Below, piece by piece: positions 54,600-64,000 of a DNA stretch of 64,000 nt. The position numbers and the translations under genes are program-made. Below the pieces are notes generated by a model, which was given only the letters and a program-made list of their open reading frames with translations, was not told the DNA's origin and ran no database searches. This DNA is from Chelonoidis abingdonii. Lineage: Eukaryota > Chordata > Testudines > Testudinidae. Within the stretch, counting starts at the first letter, position 1. Each line of letters opens with the position of its first letter. Where the stretch lies: the NCBI RefSeq assembly GCF_003597395.2, contig NC_133790.1, forward strand, positions 19,741,326 through 19,805,325, written 5' to 3'.

Positions 54600-56841
54600 C
54601 CCAATACATTGGCTGCTGGTTTTTTTAAAATCTTAATCTTGAGTTTTAACAAATACAAAGATGCTCACATTTCAAATATAGCTTCCAGTTTAGGCTTTAT
54701 TTTAAATAAGTTTTTTTTTAAAAAAAAAGTACCTCCCTATAAATTTGTACATTTTCAATTATTATTTCAAGTTCAAGTTGAAACAGATTTTGCTAGTATA
54801 ATTTATTATAAGGGGTCCTTACTTTAACATAAATAATATTTAACACAACCAGATGATGCCATCACAGAGACTGACAAGTTCTCTCTAACTTCCTGTGCAG
54901 GGAGCTAGATCTAGGAGAAATGTTTATTTTTAGTTATGGGGAATCACATTTTTACAAGCTGCTTGCGTATGTAGCAGAATAAATCTTATCACTAATTTGT
55001 CTCTCTGACCAAATAATTTCTTAGTTGCAATTGCTGCCTACAGACTATCTGCATGGATCCAAACATAAATATTACATGGTGCCAAACACTCTGTAGTGAT
55101 GTCAGTGATGTTATCACCAGGGATTGAACAGAAGCGCTGCAGAGCTAAACAGGAGATGTTCTATCTTGAGCCAAAGGGCTAAGGGGCAGATTTTTAAAGG
55201 TGCTTAGTTACGTCTGTAGGCATCTAAATCCCTTTACAAACCTGGTCCTATGTCCTGTCCTTGGTATCTGTTCTGGATAGACAGGAACGCATGATCCACA
55301 CTGAATGGAGGGTGATGCTACAACATCTCCCTGTGGCCCCTTTTCCCTGGGTTTTCTAGCTACTCCCCTGTCCTCCTGGCCCCTCACAGTGAGAGAGAAA
55401 CAAACCTGGATCATTCGCATGGAGTGAGATTCACTGGACCAAACCCAGCGGGTGGGTGAAAGGAGATGTCAGTTCCATGTGGGTACAGCTAGGGGTGCTC
55501 AGCTCTGAATTTGGCCTTTAGTCTGTGAGCGGCTGTTACGGGGCTGCTGGGAGGAGTCGTTAGTGTAATGTTAGTGCAGCACATCTGACGTGTAGAGAAC
55601 AATGGACGAGCTTTGCATTGCTGTGCACACAGATATTTTCTATCACATGCACATGGAGGGGGTCACTGCCACCACCACTGCAGTGCAGCCAGGCCAGCTT
55701 CCTCCATGCCCAGAGTCATTTAGTCGGGGATTGGTCCTACTTTGAGCAGGGGGTTGGACTAGATGACTCCTGAGGTCCCTTCCAACCCTGATATTCTATG
55801 ATTTTAGGATTCTATGCTGTTCCTCACGCATGGACACACGCTCTGGAAACACTCCCAGAACTAACTCATTCCCCTCTTGTCACCCTCCCTCCAGCTCTCT
55901 TTTGCCATGATGCCTACAAACAAATTGCCGGCAGTGAAGCCATGGGTGTGCGGAGACCCTTCCCATCCTGCTGCCACGATTGTCTCATTGCTGCCTTCCA
56001 TCACCCACAGGCCAGTCTGTCGCCCTGTTGTCTCTTGTCTCATACTGAGATTGTTCCCTCCTTAGCCAGGACCATCTCTGCGTTCTGTGTTTGTATAGAG
56101 CCCAGCACAATGGGGACCTGGGCCATGACCTGTCCTTCCAGGGGCTACAGAAATACAGATATGTAATAATCACAGTGATGCAGCCACCTCTGATGGACAT
56201 TCCTGGGCAACGTTTTGCAGAGATATTCAGCATTAAATGTAATGTCAGTTAAATTACATGTAATGAAAAAAAACACTTTGCAAACAACTATCCAGCAATT
56301 ACAGTGAGAAATGGTTCATAATTGTGCAACCAAAATCGGTACATTTGGGTGCCTCGGACCTCCTGTCTCATCTCCGCCCCCACCACTCAGTCTGAATGAG
56401 GGATCTGAAAGGACGCAGCTGTTGAAACACCACGGTCTGTGCACCAGACTCTTAAAGACTAATGTGTGTTAAACAGTTACTTTATTCCCTTTGAAATAAT
56501 TCTCAGTACAAATGTAGGGGGCCACGCCCCCTCGTGCCCTTTCAGAACTGAACCATATGTCACACCTCTGCAGAAGCGTAGATGCGGAAAATCCAGGTGC
56601 ACCTCAAATCTCATTTTGTTCTCTCCAGTCTCTGGCGTTGAAGGAGAGATTCATACGAGTTCCCAGCTCCATGCACTCAGGCTCTGAGTCTCACTGAAGA
56701 ATGAGCTGGTATTTAACAGGCAGAAACTGCCTCCTTTCATGGCATGGATCTGGGAACTGGATTTAGAAATATTTCATTCAGGATTATAACTGAATCCAAT
56801 TGCTGCAGCCAGGCTATAGAGGGGATTGGGGGGGGTCAAAT
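54600..56841. repeat. V-upstream module U1, copy 3
   Basis: Counterpart of 24486-26577, more diverged, interrupted by a SINE/CR1-type insertion at 55709-55815. It includes the SINE-like tail near 56030-56160. 56690-56820 resembles the other V-upstream module. No gene. Confidence 0.7.
55709..55815 (+). mobile_element. SINE/CR1-type 3' end, 5'-truncated
   Basis: Reads gggattggtcctactttgag, gggttggactagatgact, gaggtcccttccaaccctga and ends with tattctatgatttt...ggattctatg, the CR1-type tail repeat. The other U1 copies are uninterrupted here. A short atgc at both edges may be the target duplication. This tail is typical of turtle SINEs and CR1 elements. Confidence 0.85.
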
Positions 56842-57105
56842 CAGGACCGGCGCTAGGGGTTTTAGCGCCCTAGGCTCACGGCAATTTCGCTGCCCCACGC
56901 CCTGGTCCTGCAGCTCTGGTGGAGCTGCCACAGTGGTGCCTGCGGGAGCTCCACCGGACCCGTGGGAGCAGCTGACCGTCCGCAGGCACGACTGCGGCAG
57001 CTCCACCGGAGCCGCCTGCTGCCCCTTCCAGCAAAATGCCGCCCACCAATAATCCTGGCGCCCTAGGCGATTGCCCAGGCTGCCTAAATGAAAGCGCCAG
57101 CGCTG
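56842..57105. mobile_element. hAT-type non-autonomous transposon
   Basis: Exact 8-bp target duplication GGTCAAAT (56834-56841 and 57106-57113). Ends CAGGACCGGCGCTAGG and the complement of gaaagcgccagcgctg. The interior has ccgcaggcacgactgcgg-type hairpin arms. Same family as 21881 and 35848 but an independent insertion. Confidence 0.9.
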
Positions 57106-57329
57106 GGTCAAATCCTGGTCCCACGGAAGGAGATGATAAAACTGCTGGTCAATTCAGTGGGACAAAGACTTTGCCTTAAATTTCCAGAGCTTGATCGAGT
57201 TAGTGAGCTGCCATCACAGGGGAGTGGGACAACACATGGGGACACCTCAGTGCTCCCAGACTGGGTGAATGATCATAATTTAGCGCTGACACATGATGAT
57301 CTCGTGCAGCATTGGAGGAGGGAAGAGCA

Positions 57330-57368
57330 GGTTTGTGCCTGAGTTCCCCATTTGGCTGTGTCACTGTG
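57330..57368 (-). other. V18 recombination signal
   Basis: Perfect heptamer (57362-57368), 23-bp spacer, nonamer GCACAAACC (57330-57338, two mismatches). Confidence 0.85.
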
Positions 57369-57689
57369 CAGCAGCAACACCACTGCTCCATGCACCACAG
57401 TAATAGTCAGCCTCATCCTCTGCCTGGACGCTGGTGATGGTTAAGTAGCCGATGGTATTAGAGGCGTCTTTGGAACCAGCAAAGCGACTGGGGACCCCAG
57501 AGCCCTGGTGCTTGTCAGAGTCAGTCTTGTATCTCAGAAGGTATCTTGGACTGTTCCCATCTTTCTGCTGGTACCACACAACACTTCCAAATGTGGTTCC
57601 ACTGCTAATGGTGCAGGCGAGTTTAACTGTGTTGCCAATTGACACTGATACTGAGGGCTGCTGAGTCAGAGTAAACTGAGAGAGGGAAC
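57369..57689 (-). pseudogene. V18, intact V exon lacking its leader exon
   Basis: V exon 57369-57689, open: [101 protein letters not shown]. The acceptor ctttccag is present. Close paralogue of V15. Upstream, where V15 has its leader exon and donor, there is instead about 100 bp of T-rich sequence (57803-57890). No ATG or donor of the usual kind is left, although the promoter octamer survives. Not expressible by the normal route, but the V exon could serve as a donor in gene conversion. Confidence 0.85.
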
Positions 57690-57802
57690 CTGGAAAGAAA
57701 TAGAAACTGCTGCATGATCATTATGGCTTGGAGTTAACACCTGCACATTTCCTGCTGAGCCAGGAGTCTGGGAATCAGGAATATAGAGGAATTCAGTGAA
57801 AA

Positions 57803-57890
57803 ATCCTTTTAAATAAATCTGAGATCAGAAACGCTTCCCTTTTCTTTTTTTTTATTTTTTTTTTTTTTGTTTTTTTGGGTCCTTTTCTTT
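57803..57890 (-). repeat. T-rich insert replacing the V18 leader
   Basis: On the plus strand tttttt runs broken by single other bases; in minus sense an A-rich tract that resembles a retrotransposon tail. It replaces the sequence occupied in V15 by the leader exon and donor (49861-49912). No target duplication is obvious. Confidence 0.7.
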
Positions 57891-57991
57891 GTTGGGAATC
57901 CAGACTATCTCTGCTTCCTGAGGCAAACGGGTCTGTGGCTGGGATCCTCCTAATCTCATTTAAACCTCCAGAGCTGGAGAACGGCCCCTTC

Positions 57992-57999
57992 ATGCAAAT
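57992..57999 (-). promoter_or_regulatory. V18 octamer
   Basis: Perfect ATTTGCAT in sense; the leader it should serve is missing. Confidence 0.85.
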
Positions 58000-59245
58000 C
58001 TGCTCCCTGCTCACTGGCTGCTTCTGTATAGTTTGTTTGCACCAGGGGGGTTCTTATTAGAGTTCTTTTCTTCTCCTCTCCCTTTCCAACTTCAAACAGC
58101 TCCTGATCTGAGTGTGTGCTTTCCTCCTATTGATCACTTCTGGTTAGTTACTTTCTGTTTATCCTTTTTGAGTCTTGTGTTCTTTTCAGCCTTCTCCCTT
58201 TTGTGTTTTGGGCTAATATTTTGTAGACTCCATTAATATGGGGCCCAAACACAATGACTGACAGTGACAATTTCTCAAGGGACGATTCCTGTTTCTGATT
58301 TGCTTAGGTTTGTATCAGGTCTGTATCAAGCCAGCTTGGCATTTTTCTATAAGTTGCCATGGGTGTGGATTCCCTGTTTCCCCAGCCCCTCAGCAGTGGT
58401 GGGACAGTGATTGTAGCTCCCCCAGCTAGGGAAGAGAGAGAACGTTTATTTGGTAACAGTTAGGGGTGAAAGGCCCTGGCATGGTTGGGGTTTGTTCTGA
58501 ACTCAGTGCTGCAGGCTGCCAGCTGGGAGAACAAAACCCAGGGGGATGAGGCTGCTGAGCCACCGCGGGGCCCCGCTGAAGGGGAGGAGGTTTCATGGCA
58601 GATGAACGGGAGGTTTGTGAAGTGTGACACACGGGGGTTAAGCGGGCTGGGAGGAATGTGACACTGGTGGTGGATGTATTAAACAGTTGCTTCATTCCAT
58701 TGTAAACAATTCATGATACAAGTGCCCAGTCATAACTGAACTATGTCACCCATCTGCAGAAGCGCAGATGGGGAAAATCCAGGTGCATCTCAAATCCCAT
58801 TTTATTCTCTCCAGTCTCTGGGGTTTAAGGAGAGATTCATGACAAGTCCCAGCTACCTACAATCCAGTTTACCATTTATGAGTGTGGCTGCATGTTATTG
58901 TGTCCCCCCAATTAGTTCAATTAGTGCCTCTGGGCTCATATTTACTTTAGGAATAGCTTGGACTTGGGATCTCCCGTGACTTGTCTGATACGCCTATAGC
59001 AGAACTAGGGTGAGTGGTGGGGTCTTTACTACTCGGTTGCTCTCAGTGGTCCCACCAGGGGGAGCCCCTTCTGTGTCTTGTTTATCCTGGTCATTTCACA
59101 GTCTTGGCCATTCCTCATGGTGCTGTTCGTAACATGGGCAGGATCTGTTCCTTTCCTACCCTGGCTTTGTTCTTGTGTGTGAAATGCCTGGGCTGTGGGA
59201 TCTAACACCCAGCCGTTTGGGCTCTGAATCTCACTGCACTACTCT
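58000..59245. repeat. V18 upstream module
   Basis: Colinear with 50040-50680 (ctcctgatctgagtgtgtgc, atggcagatgaacgggaggt) and then with part of the module at 19130-19330 (tcttgtgtgtgaaatgcctg). No gene. Confidence 0.7.
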
Positions 59246-59885
59246 CACTCCATAGGTGGGCAGTCCTTTCTGAGCGAACCCGTCTGACCACCCTAGAAAC
59301 ACACAACTGTGTTCTCCTGACTGATTTCTGGGTGTTTATCCCGTGATGACCCAGGTGCTGCTACCTTCTCCGTTCCTTTAGGTACCAGATTGCCTTTGAA
59401 TTTCTCTCCCCATATGTCCACCTCACCCTGCCACAGTCAGGGAGGGATAGCTCAGTGTGTTGAGCAGTGGCCTGCTAAACCCAGGAGTGTGAGCTCATCC
59501 CTTGAGGGGGCCACTTAGGGAGCTGGGGCAAAAATCAGTACTTGTTCTTGCTAGTGAAGGCAGGGGCTGGACACAGTGACCTTTGTGTCCCTTCCAGTTC
59601 TAGGAGATAGGTATATCTCTTATTATTATTTTTTCCCCCTCAGAACAGTCCCCTTGAACTAACCCTTTGGTTGGGTGGTTCAGCATTATCAGCTTCCATG
59701 TAGGGGCCTCTGCCCTCGCCATGGCCTCATCAGTGGAAGTTGGTCAAAACCTCCAGACCCAGCTTTGGGCTCCAGTCATAAGACCCGTGGGAATGGCCCT
59801 AAGAGTACAAGATCCACGGCCTTGTCTAAGGAGTTTGTGTCAGGCTCCAGCCATCGTGTTACCAGAGCTCATAAACATTGTGCTA
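59246..59885 (-). mobile_element. Retroelement gag fragment, copy 4, split by a SINE
   Basis: 59246-59442 and 59641-59810 match 20610-20790 and 20815-21000. In minus sense the zinc-knuckle remnant is again seen (GGQTGSLRKDCP). 59810-59885 continues with sequence related to the V 3'-flank module at 23190-23265. The SINE 59443-59640 is inserted in the middle. No V segment is attached. Confidence 0.65.
59443..59640 (+). mobile_element. tRNA-headed SINE of turtle type
   Basis: Starts gggagggatagctcagtgtg, a tRNA-like head with an A-box-like tagctcagtg, then ggcctgctaaacccaggag, gagggggccacttaggg and gacctttgtgtcccttccag, and a ttattattatttt tail. I recognise this as the tortoise-type SINE of cryptodire turtles. 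It is the best species clue in the window. It interrupts retroelement sequence that is continuous in copies 1 and 2. Confidence 0.85.
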
Positions 59886-61431
59886 GGGCACGCCCAGGGG
59901 AAAGGCTCTGGCCTGAACTGGTGACAGCTACTTCCGGGCTCAACCCCAGCCTATCCACAATGGCTTCTTCTACCGCTCCATAGGACTGCGCCCTGCTCAT
60001 TGGACAGAGCTCGGTAGCTCCCGTGAGCTTCACCCAACAGAAAGGGGAAACTTGAGCTGCCCAGGAGGATTCTGCCCCATCCTGCTGTGCTCATTGCCCT
60101 CTCAAAACACCTCTGATTTGTCAGCTGGGCCTAATTTTGCCCAGCTGGGCACTGGTCTGGCAGAATTTTCTTCTCTCAAAACTACCTGGGTCCCTGAGGT
60201 TCATTTCCCTGGGCATGGCAGGAAATGTTCCTGCTGAGCCTGTGGCATGTCTCACTGTTGTTGCTGCCATGTTGGGCTGCCAGTGGGGGGACTACACCCT
60301 CCATGTTCCCCAAAGGAGAAACAGAGCCTGAGTCTGTCTGTCTCCCCCCCGCCCATCCCCCCAAGGCAGTCTGGGGGTCCTCGCAACCCCATTTCCGGCT
60401 CCAGTATGTGGTGGGGCACTCTCATCCTCGGAGTGCGCCCTGCATCCAGGTGCAACATCTCTGGTATCTTTGGTTCCCAGGCCCTCTACTGCCTGTTTGT
60501 CTCTGGCCTGGACCTCCTGTGCCTCAGGCAAGGTCACAAAGTTCAATCCCCTCCCAGGGTATCATGAACATGTGAGGATGAATCTGCCTAATTCCTCTGT
60601 CCCCTCAGGCTGCTTCAAAAATCCGATCTCAGGGTTGCCCCTGTAAGAGCCAACCCTGCCCCTGGAGCTGCTTCCCCCCTTTATCTCCAATTAAACCCTG
60701 GAGCTGGGCTTCTCCCTGCCAGAGACCTGCCTCCTCTGTTATCTTTCTTGCAACTAAACCCCCTCAGTCTGCTTCTTATGGCTTAGCTCCACCTCCTCAG
60801 CCCGGGAGCTAAGTGGCTCCTCACCTGCCCAGGGGCAGAGCGTGACTCGCTGGGTGCATTCGCTCGCCTTGCAGGAGATGGGGGTGAAGCCCATCACAAT
60901 GGACGTGCACTTAGCAATGCACTGTGGGGCTGGATTGCTTTGACAAGGGGGATGCTGTATTTGGACATGGCTGATGCTTCCTGTGAGGGACACCAGGAGT
61001 GCCCTGGCTGAGAACACGCTCTGCATGAATTGAAGACTAGCTCTGGTCATGGGCACGCTCAGATAACACCTCCCAGGCTGAGTGTGAGAAGAAAGGTCAC
61101 TTGATAGCTGGATTTCTGGCTTCTGAGGAGGAACATGCCCTGAGTGCTCTGCTGGCCAGCTCAGTGCTCAGAACATCCCATCTGCCAGCTCCAAAGACCT
61201 TCACATCCTGTTGCCCAGGTGGTCTTCTTTGCTGCTGTGGTCTTCAGTGAAGATGGCACATGCCTCTTCCCCAGTGCCACTAACATAGCTACATTCCCGC
61301 CTCCCCTCATTTACTGGGATGGGAACCGGAGCCCACCTGGACATACACGGAGGGAAGACGTTCTCCTCTGCCTCGGTTGTAAACCAGACTCTGCAGAGCA
61401 TCGGTGCCAGAATGCAGGCTGAGGGAAGGGA
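59886..61431. other. V19 3' flank, with a possible unrelated exon
   Basis: No V or module sequence. 60230-60380 is C-rich. A cysteine-rich frame at 60754-61056 minus is annotated separately. Otherwise nothing recognised. Confidence 0.5.
60825..60980 (-). other. Possible cysteine-rich phase 1-1 exon, unknown family
   Basis: Within an open minus frame (61056-60754) a 156-bp segment is bounded by a good acceptor (tgtccctcacag before GAAGC) and a strong donor (GGGCAG then GTGAGG). Both boundaries fall after the first base of a codon, so the exon is symmetrical phase 1-1, typical of extracellular modules. It would encode 52 residues with six Cys spaced C-x7-C-x3-C-x11-C-x4-C-x6-C. I do not recognise the family. 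No partner exon was found, so it may be chance or a pseudo-exon. Confidence 0.3.
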
Positions 61432-61470
61432 GGTTTTTGTCTTAGTTCCCCATCTGACTCTATCACTGTG
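61432..61470 (-). other. V19 recombination signal
   Basis: Perfect heptamer (61464-61470) and nonamer (61432-61440) with a 23-bp spacer. Confidence 0.95.
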
Positions 61471-61988
61471 TGTTACGCTACCACTGCTGTACCACATGCT
61501 ACAGTAATAATCAGCTTCGTCTTCTGCTTGGGCATTGGTGACGGTTAAATAACCAACATTGCCAGAGGTGGAACCAGTGAACCGATCCGGGATCCCATCG
61601 CCTCTGCTGGTGGTACCGTACAGCACAAAGCGAGGGGCTTGCCCAGGTTTCTGTTGATACCAGTATATTGTGTTCATGCTACCGCTGACAGTGCAGGAGA
61701 GTTTCACGGTGTTTCCCGGAGATACTGACGCTGAGGGTGGTTGAGTCAGAGTGGGCTGTGAGTTGGACCCTGTAATGAGAAGAAATGACTATAAATTACC
61801 TGTGCACACAAGACCTGTTAGCTGCTACTGAAGTCCCACCGTGCTGACAAACTGAAGAGCTGTTCCTTAGGACTGTGCATGATTTGGAAGAAAACATCTA
61901 CTGCTATTTGTTCAGAAACTTTGGAATGTAATAGTGTCTCACCTGAGCAGTAAGTGAGCAGCGCGAGGAGCAGAGGTGCCCAGGCCAT
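61471..61988 (-). CDS. V19, IGL variable segment, potentially functional
   Basis: Leader exon 61943-61988 ([15 protein letters not shown] plus G, donor GTGAGA), intron 61770-61942 (173 bp, the longest of the intact genes), V exon 61471-61769 (acceptor ctcattacag). Open frame: [95 protein letters not shown] short CDR1 and the RGDGIPDRF motif group it with V14. All signals are perfect. Strong functional candidate. Confidence 0.95.
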
Positions 61989-62091
61989 GGTGGGGAATCC
62001 AGATGAGCTCGGCTTCCTGTCGCAAATGTGTCTCTGTGTGGGACCCTCTGAAATCTCTCTTAAACCCTCAATGCTGGAGAACGGCCCCTTC

Positions 62092-62099
62092 ATGCAAAT
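62092..62099 (-). promoter_or_regulatory. V19 octamer
   Basis: Perfect ATTTGCAT in sense, 104 bp upstream of the V19 start. Confidence 0.9.
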
Positions 62100-64000
62100 C
62101 CACTCCCTATACATTGGCTGCAGGTTTTTAAAAAGTCTTAAGCCACAGTTTTAACAACAAAGACACTCATATTTCAAATTTAACTTCCAGTGTAGGCTTC
62201 ATTTTAAATAAGATTTGTTATTTTAAAAAAAAGTACCTCTCTATAAATTTTGTACATTTTCAATTATTATTTCAAATTCAAATTTAAACAGGTTTATTTT
62301 AAGGGGTCCTTCCTTTAACCTACTCCTTAAATAATGTTTAACACAAACAGATGGTGCCACCACACAGACTGACAAGTTCTCTGTGACTGCCTGTGCAGGG
62401 AGCTAGTTCTTGGAGAAATGTTTATTTTTAGTCATGGGAAATCACAGGTTTACAGGCTGCGCATGTAGCAGAGTAAATCTGATCACTATTTAGTCTCTCT
62501 GACCAAATCATTTCCTAGTCTGTACACAGCAATTGCAACTATCTGCACGGATACAATCATCAAAATTACATGGTGCCGATCACTCTGTAGTGACTGTCAG
62601 CTAGATTATCACCAGGGATTGAACAGAAGCGCTGTAGAGCTGAACAGGAGATGCTCTAACTTGAGCCAAAGGGCTAAGGAGCAGATTTTTAAAGGTGCCT
62701 AGTTACATCTTGAGGCATCTAAATCCTTTTACAAATCAGGTCCTAAATCCTGTCCTTGGTATCTGCGCAATGTTTTGGACAGACAGGGAAGCGTGATCCC
62801 CACTGAATGGAGGGTGATGCTACAACAACTCCTTGTGCCCCCTTGTCCCTGGCTTGTCTAGCTACTCCTCTGTCCTCCTGGCCCCTCACAGTGACAGAGA
62901 AACAGACTTGGATCATTCCCGTGGAGTCGGATTCACTGGGCCAAACCCAGCGGGCGCGCGGCAGGGAATGTTAGTCACATGTGGGTACAGCTAGGGGTGC
63001 TCAGCTCTGAATTTGGCCTTTGGTCTGTGAACGGCCGTTACGGGGCTGCCAGGAGGAGTCATTAGCGTAATGTTAGTGCAGCACATCTGACGTGTAGAGA
63101 AAAATTGACAAGCTTTGCATTGCTGGGCACACAGATATTTTCTATCACATGCACCTGGAGATGGGGTCACTGCCAGCACCACTGCAGTGCAGCCGGGCCT
63201 GCTTCCCCCATGCTGTCCCTCACGCGTGGACATGCGCCCTGAAAACACCCCCAGAACTAACTCATTCCCCTCCTGCCACCCTCCCTCCAGCTCTTCTTTG
63301 CCATGACGCCGCGAAACAAATTGATGGCAGTGAGGCCATGGGTGTGCTGAGACCCGTCCCGTCCTGCTGCCAGGATTGTCTCATTCCTGCCTTCTGCCAG
63401 CCACAGGCCCATCTGTTGTCCCCTGTTGTATCTTCTCTCATACTGAGATTGTTCCCTTTTTAGCCGGGACCGTCTCTGTGTTTTGTGTTTGTACAGAGCC
63501 CAGCACAACGGGGACCTTGGCCGTGACCTGTCCTCCCAGGGGCCACAGAAATACAGATACATAATAATCACAGTGATGCAGTCACCTCTGATGGACATTC
63601 CTGGGCAACATTTTGCAGAGATGTTCAGCATTAAATATAATGTTGGTTAAAATGCATGTAATGAAAAAAAACACTCTGCAAAGAAATACCCAGCAACTCC
63701 ATTAAAAAATGGTTCATGAACCTAAATCAGTAAATTTGGGTGCCCCCGATTTTGTCTCACTCCTCCCCCACCACTCCGTCTGAATGAGGGATCTGAAAGG
63801 ACGCAGCTGTACAAACACCATGGTCTGTGCACCAGACTCTTGAAGACTAATGTGTGTTAAACCGTTATTTTATTCCCTTTGAAATAATTCTCAATACAAA
63901 TGTAGGGGGCCGCGCCCCCTGGTGCCCTTTCAGAACTGAACCACATGTCACCCCTCTGCAGAAGCGTAGATGCGGAAAATCCAGGTGCACCTCAAATCCC
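62100..64000. repeat. V-upstream module U1, copy 4
   Basis: Counterpart of 24486-26400 and 54600-56650, including the SINE-like tail near 63450-63570. Here it follows V19, which is not of the QPVVTQEP group, so the module is not tied to one V family. No gene. The window ends inside it. Confidence 0.75.

Noticed and set aside
1..64000. J segments or constant-region exons
   Set aside because: No FGGGT-coding motif with a 12-bp-spacer signal on its 5' side and no C-lambda domain were seen on either strand.
1..64000. Kappa or heavy-chain V segments
   Set aside because: The V signals, apart from the shortened V8/V12 pair and the decayed V5 remnant, have 23-bp spacers and lambda-type FR1; the sense octamer is ATTTGCAT as in light chains, and kappa V would need 12-bp spacers.
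1..64000. CRISPR arrays, operons, ribosome binding sites
   Set aside because: The sequence is vertebrate; tandem repeats seen are LTR or G-rich repeats without spacer structure.

Overview
This is a piece of a vertebrate immunoglobulin lambda light-chain locus (IGL), almost certainly from a turtle. Every real coding unit found is an IGL variable (V) gene segment on the minus strand. Each complete unit has a 46-bp leader exon, an intron of about 115-175 bp, a V exon of about 300-323 bp, and a recombination signal (heptamer, 23-bp spacer, nonamer) beyond its 3' end. An octamer promoter, ATTTGCAT in the sense direction, lies about 100 bp upstream of the leader. The 23-bp spacer and the FR1 motifs ([18 protein letters not shown]) mark the chain type as lambda. 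The turtle call rests on a tRNA-headed SINE near 59.45 kb, a second SINE/CR1-type tail at 55.7 kb and several GC-rich hAT elements that I know as common turtle repeats. No J segment, constant exon or bacterial feature is visible. J and C should lie below position 1, because all V segments point that way.

I number 19 V units by coordinate. Potentially functional: V3 (7.7-8.2 kb), V6 (15.2-15.7), V13 (37.8-38.3), V15 (49.4-49.9) and V19 (61.5-62.0). V14 (47.6-48.1) is nearly intact. Pseudogenes or relics: V1 (20-nt deletion, LTR in the intron), V2 (leader only), V4 (one stop), V5 (internal deletion), V7 (frameshift and stop), V8/V12/V16 (FR1 replaced by a retroelement), V9, V10 and V11 (indels, some perhaps sequencing errors), V17 (broken leader and signal) and V18 (leader exon lost). 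The QPVVTQEP group (V6, V7, V9, V10, V11, V13, V17) resembles mammalian IGLV7/8. V3, V15, V18 and the retroelement-fused trio resemble IGLV5.

Layout: 1-14 kb holds an old paralogous pair (V1 block and V4 block, about 9.4 kb apart) with V2 and V3. The range 15-41 kb is a roughly 14-kb unit present twice (about 15.1-27.16 kb and 29.0-41.1 kb), joined across a 347-base N gap. The gap begins exactly where copy 1 stops matching, and part of copy 2 (about 31.6-33.08 kb) is dense with small indels, so assembly error must be considered. The range 41-47 kb is V-free repeat sequence. The range 47-64 kb is an older, more diverged set of the same V-plus-flank modules.

Mobile DNA has shaped the locus: a solo LTR with target-site duplication, several hAT elements with 8-bp duplications, a provirus-like fragment (LTR, nucleocapsid knuckle, protease) fused to a V exon, and SINEs. 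One non-Ig item stands out: a possible phase 1-1 cysteine-rich exon at 60.83-60.98 kb.
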